Counted from the stretch's first letter, positions 22,075-30,424 are shown. The stretch: DNA of 30,479 nucleotides from a virus (IMGVR_UViG_3300008110_008601:1-30479), one strand, 5' to 3'. Made by a program: numbers and translations. Notes: generated by a model not told the origin, from the letters alone.

Positions 22075-22638
22075 TTAATTAATATAATATACTATAGCAT
22101 TATCAATGATATATTTTTTACCTGTAATAATGTCTTTAGCTAATTCAGCAAATTCATTTTGTGCTTTTTTTACATCTTCAATATTCATATCATCAAATAT
22201 AATAATACCTTTATTATTACCAATCAACCTTAGTGCAAGTTTATAATCAAGGGTTGCTGATTCATATGAATGATCGCCATCAATGAACACTATTCTAATA
22301 CCAAATTTTTCTATTTGTTCATCACTAAGCTGATTAAAAAATTCTTCACTTGTCATCTGATAGAAAATAATATTTTTATATTCCTCATTGCCAGAAAGTG
22401 TGTTATTCTTTTGATTTTCTAATTCACCGCCTTTGGGTGTATTAGTGAGCCAGGTTGTCCATCCATCTTCAATAAATGGATCAATGCCAACCATTGTTTT
22501 ATTAGGATGATTTTTAGCTAGGCTTTGTATAAGCTTTCCATCAAATACACCAATTTCCAAATAATTACCTTCAAAATGATTTAATTCTTCATTTAAAAAA
22601 TCAAATACATAAAAAGCTAATCCATTTTCATAAGACAT
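22075..22638 (-). CDS. Class I SAM-dependent methyltransferase (Methyltransf_24-like)
   Basis: 187 residues from the ATG at 22638 (MSYENGLAFYVF). Earlier in-frame starts would extend into the upstream epimerase gene and give an unrelated leader. GNYLEIGVFDGKLIQSLA is motif I, MVGIDPF motif II and IRIVFIDGDHSYESATLDY the D-G-D-H-S-Y block typical of Methyltransf_24 and macrocin or TylF-like sugar O-methyltransferases, with FDDMN after it. It is the second methyltransferase in the operon and may act at another position of the same glycan. The Shine-Dalgarno is weak (GAAGAAAC). Confidence 0.82.
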   Translation of the reverse strand: MSYENGLAFYVFDFLNEELNHFEGNYLEIGVFDGKLIQSLAKNHPNKTMVGIDPFIEDGWTTWLTNTPKGGELENQKNNTLSGNEEYKNIIFYQMTSEEFFNQLSDEQIEKFGIRIVFIDGDHSYESATLDYKLALRLIGNNKGIIIFDDMNIEDVKKAQNEFAELAKDIITGKKYIIDNAIVYYIN

Positions 22639-22654
22639 TTTAGTTTCTTCTTTA

Positions 22655-23470
22655 TTAGATTGATAGATCGATGAAATCTTTAATACCGGCATAAATGTCA
22701 TACTGTGTTTTAAATTTATATTTTTGCCAGGCATATGTGGTATCACACACCCAGAAATTAGATTCAAATGGTTTTAAAAGATTTAATTTTTTTTCTACAG
22801 GTGCAGATACATTAGTAATTTTTTGAAATATATCATTTATTTCAAAGTTGCTATACTGCACTCCGCTACCAAAGTTGACAATATCACCCTTTGGTGCATT
22901 CTCATACTTACATAATATATCAATACCTCTCACAAAATCATCAATGTAAATAAAATCATGAAATCCTTGGTAGAGAACCATTGGCTCTTGTTTTATATAT
23001 GCATTGTATAGACGAGGAAATAATCTATGAGGTTTTTCACCCGGCCCATAAACACTATAGGGTCTAGCAATAACAATATCTAAATTATAATGTCTGGCAT
23101 AACCCTGTGCTAATAACGTGCACATACCTTTGGTAGCTTGATACATATCAACTGGATTGATTAAATCTTTTTCTGAACTAGCTCTAGGCATTGGTCCGTA
23201 TTCACTACTGCTGCCAATTTGAACCATTTTAGTTGTAGGATTATTCTTCACATAATCTAAACATTTTTTTGTTAAAACAACATTACTTTCCCACATTACA
23301 CTATCATCATAAATCTCAGCTGCTGAGTTAATGATAACATCTGGTTTAAAATTTTCTAATTCAAATGATAAATCATTTTCACGATAGTAGGGTTTAACCT
23401 CTTCGTGAGAATAATATTTGATTAGATTTTTTCCAACAAAGCCTGTTGAACCCGTGATAAAAATTTTCAC
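22655..23470 (-). CDS. NAD-dependent epimerase/reductase (short SDR-e)
   Basis: 271 residues with a GTG start in a GTGA overlap with the upstream gene. The NAD motif GSTGFVGK (7-14) is followed by INSAAEIYDD, VQIGSSSEYGP, VDMYQATKGMC (Tyr and Lys), RPYSVYGPGE and DFIYIDDFVRGIDI. It is shorter than GalE or RmlB and resembles RmlD- or RfbJ-type 4-ketoreductases and epimerases that finish deoxysugar pathways. It is a candidate partner of the two RmlB-like enzymes. Exact reaction not assignable. Confidence 0.83.
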   Translation of the reverse strand: MKIFITGSTGFVGKNLIKYYSHEEVKPYYRENDLSFELENFKPDVIINSAAEIYDDSVMWESNVVLTKKCLDYVKNNPTTKMVQIGSSSEYGPMPRASSEKDLINPVDMYQATKGMCTLLAQGYARHYNLDIVIARPYSVYGPGEKPHRLFPRLYNAYIKQEPMVLYQGFHDFIYIDDFVRGIDILCKYENAPKGDIVNFGSGVQYSNFEINDIFQKITNVSAPVEKKLNLLKPFESNFWVCDTTYAWQKYKFKTQYDIYAGIKDFIDLSI

Positions 23471-24150
23471 TTAATCACCAGATCTTTAATTCTATTGAAC
23501 AATTCAAATCTAACTTCCATCGGTTGACCTGGACAATGAATTAGAAAATCACCAATTTGCCAATTACCACTATAACCCATTGCATCCATATTACTTGTAG
23601 CATTAGCTCGAGTTCTATAGATGTGATAGTGATAAGCATTCAAATAACGTTGAGGAACAATTTTAACAATATTCTTAAATTGCTCTTGGATATCTCTCAT
23701 AGCATCTTGTTCAACACCGGGAAAATTGCAATAAACACTTTCCATATCTAAAAGAGTTTGTAACCATTTTTTAGCATCGGGTGTATTAAATACAATGAAA
23801 CTATCTGCATTGATACCATTAAAATCAGTAGCAAGAATAACAGAATAACCTGGATAATAAAATTCAGGTAGTTCAATTGTGAAATTGGTTATCATAGTAT
23901 CAGCACCACTCCACAGAAGAATATCATGTTTATTCTCATTGAGTGTTTGCAATAGCAATTCAATTTTTTCATAACCTAAAAGGGTATGACCATTTGCATT
24001 TAAATGGGTTCTTTTAAAATTATCTGTTTTTGCAATTGCATCGTAGCCATGTTTCTTGGCATAGAGCTCACGATTATTTGTCCAAGTAAGTTCTGCTAAA
24101 GGCAGATGTCTTCCTGTGTGAATAGTTACTAAACCACATCTAGCTGACAT
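23467..24150 (-). CDS. GT34-like glycosyltransferase (GMA12/MNN10 type)
   Basis: 227 residues. NRELYAKKHGYDAIAKTDNF (26-45), GYEKIELLLQTLNE and HDILLWSGADTMITN follow the pattern of galactosyl or mannosyl transferases of family GT34 (W-x-x-Y-A-x-x-H-G-Y, then K...L, then a W-x-D-x-D/A-D metal site). GVEQDAMRDI and the late GDFLIHCPG block match the acceptor side. It is cytoplasmic, with no signal or transmembrane segment, whereas eukaryotic relatives sit in the Golgi. AAGGA precedes the ATG. Confident as a GT-A enzyme, less so for the sugar. Confidence 0.75.
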   Translation of the reverse strand: MSARCGLVTIHTGRHLPLAELTWTNNRELYAKKHGYDAIAKTDNFKRTHLNANGHTLLGYEKIELLLQTLNENKHDILLWSGADTMITNFTIELPEFYYPGYSVILATDFNGINADSFIVFNTPDAKKWLQTLLDMESVYCNFPGVEQDAMRDIQEQFKNIVKIVPQRYLNAYHYHIYRTRANATSNMDAMGYSGNWQIGDFLIHCPGQPMEVRFELFNRIKDLVIK

Positions 24151-24151
24151 A

Positions 24152-25117
24152 TCAATTTCCTTCTATTACACTAATAATATCATCAACCGTATTTTTAATC
24201 AAATGATTATTATTGATTTCATTATAAGCCTTGTTAATTTGTTCTTCTTTATCATTTGTAAAATTTTTCATATAATCTAATATTTGGTCGTCAGAGATGT
24301 ATGTGAAACCAAAGTCTTTCATCAATCTGGCTCCTGCATTATAACGTGCAGCCCAGGGTGTTTTGTTTAACATTGCTTCCAATAAAACTAAACCAAAACC
24401 TTCTTTAAATGAATGCATGACATAAAGATCTGCATCTACAATTGCTGACATTACGTCTTGTCTGTCATCTAACAATAAAGGTTTAACAAACTCGGACTCT
24501 TCTGGCATCAATCCATATCTGTTATCATAGCCTGTCAACACTAATGTGGTATCTGTTCTGCCCGTTGAATTAAATAAATCTGCTAATTCCTTCATTGCCT
24601 TGTTAGGCCAGTACCCACCACAAGACAAAAACATATAAGGTGTATTAATACCAAATTTAGATTTAAATCCACTTACACCAATTGATATGTTCGGATCAAT
24701 GCCATGAATTATTTTTTTAGATTTGTGTTCAACATTATTTCTTTGAACCCATTCCCAATCTTCAATTGTTGAACATCCAATATACTTTACATTTTCTTTT
24801 GCTCTTTTATATGTTTCACTGTCTGAGGGAAGAATCAACATAAAGAGAATCGGTGAAGGTATGCGTTGTGCATTATTAAGAACAAAGTCTTGTACACCAA
24901 CATCTCCACCATGAACAATAATAAGATCAAAAGGTGTACCTAATATATTAGCATCAGATGTTACATTTACACCGTTTAGATTGCCTCTATGTTCACCAGT
25001 AAGAACCCATACTTCATGACCTCTTTTGACTGACTCTTCAGCCATATCGCGAACATAATTTTCTGAACCTCCTGGAAAGGGAGCATACCTGTGAACTACA
25101 TAAAGAAGTCTCTTCAT
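24152..25117 (-). CDS. GT4-family glycosyltransferase
   Basis: 321 residues. It has a GT-B fold: PFPGGSENYVRDMAEESVKR (13-32) is the GT4 N-terminal glycine loop, and HSFKEGFGLVLLEAM (235-249) is the E-x7-E motif (E239, E247) that holds the nucleotide sugar. The mid-protein FLSCGGYWPNKAMKELADLF matches the donor-domain entry strand. It transfers a sugar with retention of the anomer. It overlaps the upstream gene by ATGA and ends one base before the GT34-like gene begins, so three transferases are made in a row. Confidence 0.9.
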   Translation of the reverse strand: MKRLLYVVHRYAPFPGGSENYVRDMAEESVKRGHEVWVLTGEHRGNLNGVNVTSDANILGTPFDLIIVHGGDVGVQDFVLNNAQRIPSPILFMLILPSDSETYKRAKENVKYIGCSTIEDWEWVQRNNVEHKSKKIIHGIDPNISIGVSGFKSKFGINTPYMFLSCGGYWPNKAMKELADLFNSTGRTDTTLVLTGYDNRYGLMPEESEFVKPLLLDDRQDVMSAIVDADLYVMHSFKEGFGLVLLEAMLNKTPWAARYNAGARLMKDFGFTYISDDQILDYMKNFTNDKEEQINKAYNEINNNHLIKNTVDDIISVIEGN

Positions 25118-25917
25118 GAGTATAATTCCTCAAGCTTTTCTTTCCATATTGTTCTATCATATTGATGGATAAAACACACTTCTGTATTTTCAGCTGAGAC
25201 AATATTATTTTTAAATTCAGGTTCTGGTTCAAGTAGGTTGGGTCTAAAATAATCCATCTTACGAGGATCTGCAACTGTTCCAAGATGGGTAGCCCATCCT
25301 TGAGACATTGGCATTAATACAGTATTAGATTTATAAAATTGGCTGTGCATCATAAAATTAAATACAGCTTGATCACAAATTTTAATTGGTCTATTCATTG
25401 AGTGAATAGCAATATCAAGACAAAGATCTCTAATGAAATTACCTCTTCCCCCTAATACACCCACATTATAGATTATATTATTATTATATTTTTCGTAAAT
25501 ATAGGGTCCGAAGGTTTCCATAAGATTTTGGTTACCCCAAGGTTCATCTTTATATCTTAAGCACTCAGACGAAGCAACAAGATTTCTTGTTTGAAGATGT
25601 AATTCTAAAAAGGGTATAGGGTTCTTTTGAAAGATAACGTCACGAACATCTGTTGTAACTACGAATCTGTAATCATGTTCGGAAAGATAATCACTAATAG
25701 CAGCAAACCTCATAACGTGTGGTGATACGTTAGAGGGCATTTCTACTTCTACTACTTTGAAATCTTGTTCTTTGACTTTTTGAACTAATTCTTCTGAGGC
25801 ATCAAATAATACTAAGACCTTGTCACCCACAAAGCCTGATCTATTAATAGAGTTGATCCAAATTTTTATTTGATCATAGTTGTATCCATAACAACCACCA
25901 ATAACACAGTCTTTCAT
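25114..25917 (-). CDS. Putative GT-A glycosyltransferase
   Basis: 267 residues from the ATG at 25917, which follows GAGG. Earlier in-frame codons overlap the terminator loop. VTTDVRDVIFQKNPIPFLEL (about 87-106) looks like a D-x-R-D metal site after a beta strand, followed by SSECLRYKDEPWGNQNL and YNVGVLGGRGNFI (nucleotide-diphospho-sugar transferase pattern), with ICDQAVFNFMM and a C-terminal CFIHQYDR. It is the first gene of the sugar operon, just after the terminator at 25932-25957. The family is not firmly assigned. Confidence 0.65.
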   Translation of the reverse strand: MKDCVIGGCYGYNYDQIKIWINSINRSGFVGDKVLVLFDASEELVQKVKEQDFKVVEVEMPSNVSPHVMRFAAISDYLSEHDYRFVVTTDVRDVIFQKNPIPFLELHLQTRNLVASSECLRYKDEPWGNQNLMETFGPYIYEKYNNNIIYNVGVLGGRGNFIRDLCLDIAIHSMNRPIKICDQAVFNFMMHSQFYKSNTVLMPMSQGWATHLGTVADPRKMDYFRPNLLEPEPEFKNNIVSAENTEVCFIHQYDRTIWKEKLEELYS

Positions 25918-25931
25918 AACAACCTCATAAT

Positions 25932-25957
25932 AAAAAAGGGGATGCACAGGCATCCCC
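25932..25957 (-). terminator. Rho-independent terminator after the transporter gene
   Basis: Perfect 8-bp stem GGGGATGC/GCATCCCC (25938-25945 with 25950-25957), 4-base loop, six T on the minus strand. It ends the guaC-yhhQ unit before the sugar operon. Confidence 0.9.
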
Positions 25958-25973
25958 CTGATAGTATTATTTA

Positions 25974-26552
25974 TTAGTCTTGTTTAGCTTTGTTAAGGAG
26001 GTAGTTGAGCAAGACACCATAAATCGGAAGGATAATAATCAAGCTGATAATAGTCTTGAAAACAACATCGGTATTTGCAATTGCAAGCCAATTAGCTGCC
26101 ATATATTCATTAGTGCTATTATAGAATGCTGCACCAAAGAATGCATATGTGTCTACAACGTTAGCAAAGATACCAGAAGCAAATGGTGCTACCCACCATG
26201 CTTTAAATTTTTCACGGACCTGTTGAAATACAGTTACGTCAAACAATTGGCCTATGAGATAAGCAACAGCTGAAGCTACACCAATACGCCAATCAGAGAG
26301 AGCAGCACTAATAATTGCTGCTGGAATAAAAGCCATACCAACAACAACTCTTGATTGATGTTTGTTAGTAAGACGTGTAGTTAAGTCGGTTGCTACAAGA
26401 ACTAATGGAAATAGAAACATAGCCCATGATGCTTTGAATCCAAATACTTCAAGAGGAAATTGAACAATATAATTTGCAAGTCCAATGATGAATACATGAA
26501 CTAGCATAAGCTTTAATGCAAGACTTTTATTTACTTCTGAGAAATTAATCAT
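25974..26552 (-). CDS. yhhQ: Queuosine precursor transporter (YhhQ/VUT family)
   Basis: 192 residues with about six hydrophobic membrane segments. The family signature is clear: [20 protein letters not shown] (53-72), [20 protein letters not shown] and [20 protein letters not shown]. Members import preQ0 or preQ1, the deazaguanine precursors of queuosine, across the inner membrane. It overlaps guaC by ATGA and ends at a terminator, making a compact nucleobase unit. It could raise tRNA queuosine or feed 7-deazaguanine modification of phage DNA, which is known for several phages. No DNA-inserting DpdA gene is visible in this window. Confidence 0.93.
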   Translation of the reverse strand: MINFSEVNKSLALKLMLVHVFIIGLANYIVQFPLEVFGFKASWAMFLFPLVLVATDLTTRLTNKHQSRVVVGMAFIPAAIISAALSDWRIGVASAVAYLIGQLFDVTVFQQVREKFKAWWVAPFASGIFANVVDTYAFFGAAFYNSTNEYMAANWLAIANTDVVFKTIISLIIILPIYGVLLNYLLNKAKQD

Positions 26553-27667
26553 ATAGTGTTCCTTTCGAAAACATTGTTATATTGTTGAGTAACACGAACA
26601 AATGTTGTACACTTACTAAGATACTTTAACTTAGAAGCTCCCACGTACGTACATGCCGATCTCAATCCACCTAGTATATCTTGTACTGTATCAGATATTT
26701 TACCTTTATACGGTACAAGAACCTCTCTTCCTTCTGAAGAGCGGTATTCCTTAAGACCACCAAAATGTTTATCATTGGCAGCTTTAGAGCTCATTCCATA
26801 AAATTTAATGTATTTCTTTTCCTCAGTAATTGGTTTATAGGTATCCCAATCACGATCATATTTCCATTCACCTGTATGGAGATATTTAGTAAACAGTTCT
26901 CCACCACCTTCATCGTGGCCAGCAAGCATACCACCAAGCATTACAAAGTCAGCACCAGCTGCAAATGCTTTAGCAACATCGCCAGGAGAAGTACAACCAC
27001 CATCAGCAATGATATGCCCACCAAGTCCATGAGCAGCGTCTGCACACTCGATAACCGCTGAGAGTTGCGGATAGCCAACACCAGTCTTAATACGGGTAGT
27101 GCAAACAGAACCAGGACCAATGCCCACTTTAACGATATCAGCTCCAGCAAGAATTAACTCCTCTGTAATATCACCAGTAACAACATTACCTGCAATAATT
27201 GTAAGTAAAGGATAATTGTTTCTTGCATGTTTGACTACATCAATAAAACGTTCTGTATAACCGTTTGCAACATCAATACAAACATATTTTAATTTGCTTG
27301 AATGGCTGTAAACATGATGAAGCTTGTTTAGATCTTCTTCGCCAATACCGATACTCATAGCGGTATGATCTTGTACACGAAGATCTAATATATTTGAATC
27401 GCGTAGATATTCAACTATTTCTTCTTGTGTGTAATGTTTAACTAAACAAGTAAATAAACCTGTATTAGCCAATGAAGATGCTATTCTACGTGTACCCACA
27501 CCATCCATATTAGCGGCCATGATAGGAATACCAGAATATTCCATCTGACTATTACGAAAAGTATATTGACGGAAAAGATCTACTTCTTTTCTGGAAGTAA
27601 GTGTACTGCGTTTAGGTCTTAGGAGTACATCTTTAAAATCAAGTTTGAGTTCATTATCAATACGCAT
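26549..27667 (-). CDS. guaC: GMP reductase GuaC
   Basis: 372 residues, a little longer than E. coli GuaC. It reduces GMP to IMP and ammonia with [25 protein letters not shown] surrounds the catalytic C189, and the following [20 protein letters not shown] and [13 protein letters not shown] match GMP reductase rather than IMP dehydrogenase. No CBS insert is present. The ATG overlaps the stop of a 29-residue ORF (TAATG) and has no Shine-Dalgarno of its own, suggesting coupled translation. In an AT-rich phage it could shift guanine nucleotides from host RNA towards adenine nucleotides. Confidence 0.95.
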   Translation of the reverse strand: MRIDNELKLDFKDVLLRPKRSTLTSRKEVDLFRQYTFRNSQMEYSGIPIMAANMDGVGTRRIASSLANTGLFTCLVKHYTQEEIVEYLRDSNILDLRVQDHTAMSIGIGEEDLNKLHHVYSHSSKLKYVCIDVANGYTERFIDVVKHARNNYPLLTIIAGNVVTGDITEELILAGADIVKVGIGPGSVCTTRIKTGVGYPQLSAVIECADAAHGLGGHIIADGGCTSPGDVAKAFAAGADFVMLGGMLAGHDEGGGELFTKYLHTGEWKYDRDWDTYKPITEEKKYIKFYGMSSKAANDKHFGGLKEYRSSEGREVLVPYKGKISDTVQDILGGLRSACTYVGASKLKYLSKCTTFVRVTQQYNNVFERNTI

Positions 27668-27756
27668 TATTCTACTGTACCAATAATTTTAAAGGTACGA
27701 CCAATCCAGAACCCAACATACCACTTTTTAGTAAAGACATCATATCGTTTTACCAT
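27667..27756 (-). CDS. 29-residue coupled ORF upstream of guaC
   Basis: The tiny frame starts [16 protein letters not shown] and ends with IIGTVE. An excellent Shine-Dalgarno (AAGGAG) lies 6 bases before its ATG, whereas guaC has none, and its TAA shares a base with the guaC ATG. It is rich in Lys, Arg and aromatic residues and has no membrane segment. It is probably a real micro-protein and also the translational leader of guaC. No family recognised. Confidence 0.65.
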   Translation of the reverse strand: MVKRYDVFTKKWYVGFWIGRTFKIIGTVE

Positions 27757-27766
27757 TTTATTCTCC

Positions 27767-28057
27767 TTAGAGTGACCAACGGGTTTTGTTTGTAATTTTA
27801 TCACGCTTGATAGGTCTGTCATAGCATTCTATAAATCCTCTCAAGATACGAATTTGATTTTCAATAGCCTCAGACCAGTCACCCCAGTCATAGACAGAAT
27901 CTTCCTCTTTAGTACATTTGCGAAGGTATTCTAGAAAATTGTTGGTGCAGGCGTCTGCATATTCTTGCTCGTCTGAACCGTTACGTACAGATACACTGTG
28001 GTAGGCACGATATGCCAACCAAAGACGTTTTATGTGGTAGTCAAGTTTGTTTTCCAT
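27767..28057 (-). CDS. Small hypothetical phage protein
   Basis: 96 residues, soluble and helical with many aromatic residues: YHIKRLWLAYRAYHSVSV near the start, EQEYADACTNNFLEYLRKC in the middle and YDWGDWSEAIENQIRILRGF near the end. No family is recognised. The ATG at 28057 has no Shine-Dalgarno. TATAAT sits directly upstream (28056-28061 region), so the start could be leaderless, or translation could depend on the AT-rich leader. The next gene follows after 10 bases. Confidence 0.55.
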   Translation of the reverse strand: MENKLDYHIKRLWLAYRAYHSVSVRNGSDEQEYADACTNNFLEYLRKCTKEEDSVYDWGDWSEAIENQIRILRGFIECYDRPIKRDKITNKTRWSL

Positions 28058-28079
28058 ATTATAATAATACTATATTTTA

Positions 28080-28787
28080 TTAATTAAAGCCAGTGAAGTG
28101 TTTATTTTGGTCACGGATATCTTTTAATAAATTTGGCATGACACTATTATATAGTTGGTGCTCTCTATTTAAAATATCATTGGTGTTGGTCAATGTGGAT
28201 GTAGTGGCTGCATAAGGTGTGTAATAAAAAGTATTAATAATATGATAATTTCTATTTAATTTATAATAAAGGGTATCATAGATAAAGTTGTCACCCCAAT
28301 ATAAATCAAGCCCATCAATGATTGGAATATATTCAATTTTGGGATAAAACATTAATGTTCCCAATCCAAAATGAGTCCTATAGTTGTAGGGAGTGTCACA
28401 GTGAACCAAATCAATCTCACCATTAGTGACAGGAGTTTGCCCAAATTCTTCTTTAAGACCAGGGCAAATACCGCATAATCCAATTCCAGGTCTTAAAAAT
28501 TGATCCATTCTATGAAATAATTTTAAGTCAACAATCACATCGTCATTGAGTAGACAAATGTTTTCATATTTGGCTATTTTAGTTCCGTAGTTCCAAGCTG
28601 GGTTAACGTAAATGTTTTTACCAAAAGTAAAAATATTAAATTTAGGGTTATTAATAATATTAGGTGTTGCATCTGGATTATTATCAATAATAATGATTTC
28701 GCCGATTGAGGGAACCTCAGCAAGATCATATAAAAATTTTAAGAAGGGTGGATATTTCCACATTGTAGGAACTACAACTGATATCAT
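28080..28787 (-). CDS. GT2-like (GT-A) glycosyltransferase
   Basis: 235 residues from the ATG at 28787, which follows TTGAGG. An earlier in-frame ATG lies inside tRNA-Ser and is rejected. The start MISVVVPTMWKYPPFLKFL with EIIIIDNNPD is the family GT2 entry, and ENICLLNDDVIVD (about 75-87) carries the Asp-Asp metal site. The rest (GLDLYWGDNFIYDTL) fits a small inverting transferase. It is separated from the main sugar cluster by the guaC unit but adds to the glycan theme. Confidence 0.78.
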   Translation of the reverse strand: MISVVVPTMWKYPPFLKFLYDLAEVPSIGEIIIIDNNPDATPNIINNPKFNIFTFGKNIYVNPAWNYGTKIAKYENICLLNDDVIVDLKLFHRMDQFLRPGIGLCGICPGLKEEFGQTPVTNGEIDLVHCDTPYNYRTHFGLGTLMFYPKIEYIPIIDGLDLYWGDNFIYDTLYYKLNRNYHIINTFYYTPYAATTSTLTNTNDILNREHQLYNSVMPNLLKDIRDQNKHFTGFN

Positions 28788-28804
28788 AATAACCTCAAAA
28801 TGAA

Positions 28805-28895
28805 TGGCGGAGAGTGTGGGATTCGAACCCACGGAACCGGATTAGGGTTCGCTCATTTAGCAAACGAGTGCTTTAGGCCACTCAGCCAACTCTCC
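28805..28895 (-). tRNA. tRNA-Ser(GCU), CCA encoded
   Basis: Acceptor GGAGAGT pairs with ACTCTCC, discriminator G, CCA at 28805-28807. The anticodon loop TTGCTAA gives GCU, reading AGC and AGU. The long class II variable arm (GAACC-loop-GGTTC) is present. The T-arm is GTGGG-TTCGAAT-CCCAC. The first 14 bases overlap the 3' end of the GalE-like gene. Confidence 0.95.
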
Positions 28896-29760
28896 TAAGT
28901 TCTGATTTATATGCACTGAGACACATATCTTCTAATGTTCTTTCACAATTAATATATTCTGATAACATTCCGTTTGGTATTGTAATGGATGATACATCAC
29001 CGGCTCGTCTTGAACCTTCCACAACACTAAAGTCAACACCCGAAATTTTCTTCATGGTATTTATTACCTGTCTAACAGAATAATTCTTACCTGTACCTAT
29101 ACATTCATATTCTCTATTGCTTGGAATTTCTACTGCCCTGACAATACCTTCAACTAGATCACTCACGTGAATATAATCGCGAATACAGGTTCCATCTTCT
29201 GTATCCCAGTCTGTTCCGTTGATAGAAATGTAAGGTCTAACACCAGCTGCTGTCTCTGCTGCTATTTTTATGAGATGAGTTGGTTTACCTATTTGTTCAA
29301 ATTCACCATTGTTACCAGCAACATTAAAAAATCTAAAGATTGTAAAGTTACTTGCCATAGCTTTAACAAGACTCTCAGCCATTAACTTGGATTGAGCATA
29401 TGGTGATACAGGATTGAAAGCAGCTGCGGTAGAAGCAAAAATAAAATTATTACAACCATTGGTACAATTAAAATGCAATTGCCAATGGGTTCCTAATGTA
29501 TTATTATTAAAATACATAAAGGGTTGTTCTACCGATTCTTCTACAGAGATATATCCAGCTAAATGAACAACAGCATCATATCTATATGCTTTAGTAAAAT
29601 CATTTGCATCACCATGCATATACAAGTCTAGATATCTCTGAACTTTATTCATTGAATAGGTTCTATCAATACCATGAACCTGATATCCAGCTTGTTTCAA
29701 AGCCTTTACTGTGTGTGATCCAATATAACCATTACATCCTGTAACTAAAATTTTTTTCAC
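28882..29760 (-). CDS. UDP-glucose 4-epimerase-like (GalE-like), compact
   Basis: 292 residues with a GTG start in a GTGA overlap with the upstream gene. GCNGYIGSHTVKAL (8-21) is the GalE NAD motif, followed by HLAGYISVEESVEQPFMYFN, catalytic Y121 and K125 in SPYAQSKLMAE, FRFFNVAG and DGTCIRDYIHVSDLVEG. All follow GalE. It is about 45 residues shorter than typical, chiefly because the segment between the Ser/Thr (ASTAAAF) and the Tyr is reduced to a few residues. It probably interconverts UDP-hexoses. Its last codons lie within the tRNA-Ser sequence. Confidence 0.88.
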   Translation of the reverse strand: MKKILVTGCNGYIGSHTVKALKQAGYQVHGIDRTYSMNKVQRYLDLYMHGDANDFTKAYRYDAVVHLAGYISVEESVEQPFMYFNNNTLGTHWQLHFNCTNGCNNFIFASTAAAFNPVSPYAQSKLMAESLVKAMASNFTIFRFFNVAGNNGEFEQIGKPTHLIKIAAETAAGVRPYISINGTDWDTEDGTCIRDYIHVSDLVEGIVRAVEIPSNREYECIGTGKNYSVRQVINTMKKISGVDFSVVEGSRRAGDVSSITIPNGMLSEYINCERTLEDMCLSAYKSELRRVG

Positions 29761-30167
29761 TTAATTGCTGCTCTTTTACGAAGTTCGGTTGTAGAAAATC
29801 TATGTTTGCGTGAATTATAATAAAGTTCTATTCCATTATCAATACAATACTGTTTGCCAGAAAAATCTTTATCTTTATATTCTTCACCCAAAAATCTAAT
29901 CTTAACAGGAACAATTGTAAGAATATCTAATAAGTCTTGTTCAGTTTCATATATGATAATTTCATCAACATAACGAACTGCACTAAGTTGAATCTTGCGT
30001 TCAATAATAGATTGTGCTGGTTTGTTTTTAGAATCAGGTCTGTCTATTGTAGGATCAGTTTGAAGACAAGCAATAAGATAATCGCAGTTTTCTTTTGCTT
30101 CCTTTAACATAAGAATGTGACCTGCATGCAGAAGATCAAATGTTGAAAATGTAATGCCGGTTTTCAT
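29757..30167 (-). CDS. Glycerol-3-phosphate cytidylyltransferase-like (TagD/RfaE-C family)
   Basis: 136 residues. TFDLLHAGHILML carries HxGH (H14, H17), and RKHRFSTTELRKR near the end is the RxxxxSTxxL motif. This is the template of TagD (CDP-glycerol) and of the ADP-heptose adenylyltransferase domain. It activates a sugar or polyol phosphate with CTP or ATP. ATGA overlap upstream and GTGA overlap downstream put it in one unit with the GalE-like epimerase. Which product it makes cannot be told from sequence alone. Confidence 0.88.
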   Translation of the reverse strand: MKTGITFSTFDLLHAGHILMLKEAKENCDYLIACLQTDPTIDRPDSKNKPAQSIIERKIQLSAVRYVDEIIIYETEQDLLDILTIVPVKIRFLGEEYKDKDFSGKQYCIDNGIELYYNSRKHRFSTTELRKRAAIK

Positions 30168-30364
30168 GATGTAGTATTTGAATGTTCAGTAATTTCTTTT
30201 TCAAGCCACTCTATTTCTTTTTTGACTTGTAATTTTTTAATTTTTAATTCTTTGATTTTTTCATCTGGATCATAATGAGCATAAGCTTCTTTTATTTGAT
30301 GATCTAGATCTTCATGTTTATTCTTAAGATTATCAACATGCTGTTTGATTTTAGCTTTGTTCAT
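30164..30364 (-). CDS. YdcH-like (DUF465) small coiled-coil protein
   Basis: 66 residues, nearly all coiled coil. HEDLDHQIKEAYAHYDPDEK followed by IKELKIKKLQVKKEIEWLEK matches the YdcH/DUF465 pattern (H-x-x-L-D-x-x-I, then L-K-x-x-K-L-x-x-K-x-E-I). These are common small proteins of proteobacteria with unknown role. It is the first gene after the promoter at 30396-30424 and overlaps the next gene by ATGA. Confidence 0.72.
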   Translation of the reverse strand: MNKAKIKQHVDNLKNKHEDLDHQIKEAYAHYDPDEKIKELKIKKLQVKKEIEWLEKEITEHSNTTS

Positions 30365-30395
30365 GAATATTCACCATTCTTACATACTAACTATA

Positions 30396-30424
30396 AATAT
30401 ATATGAGTTGGCTATAAATGTCAA
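30396..30424 (-). promoter_or_regulatory. Sigma70-type promoter TTGACA-17-TATATT
   Basis: Consensus -35 TTGACA (30419-30424), 17-base spacer, -10 TATATT (30396-30401), 32 bases before the ATG at 30364. It is the strongest host-type promoter in the window and drives the cytidylyltransferase, GalE-like and tRNA-Ser unit. Confidence 0.75.

Noticed and set aside
25968-25975. AATAAATA late-promoter-like string on the minus strand
   Set aside because: It overlaps the transporter stop codon and would start transcription directly into the terminator at 25932-25957.
28788-28832. N-terminal extension of the GT2-like gene to 28832
   Set aside because: The extra 15 codons are tRNA-Ser sequence and intergenic DNA. 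The ATG at 28787 has its own Shine-Dalgarno.
29049-29056. TATTTATT (late-promoter-like on the minus strand)
   Set aside because: It lies inside the GalE-like coding region with no gene start suitably placed downstream.
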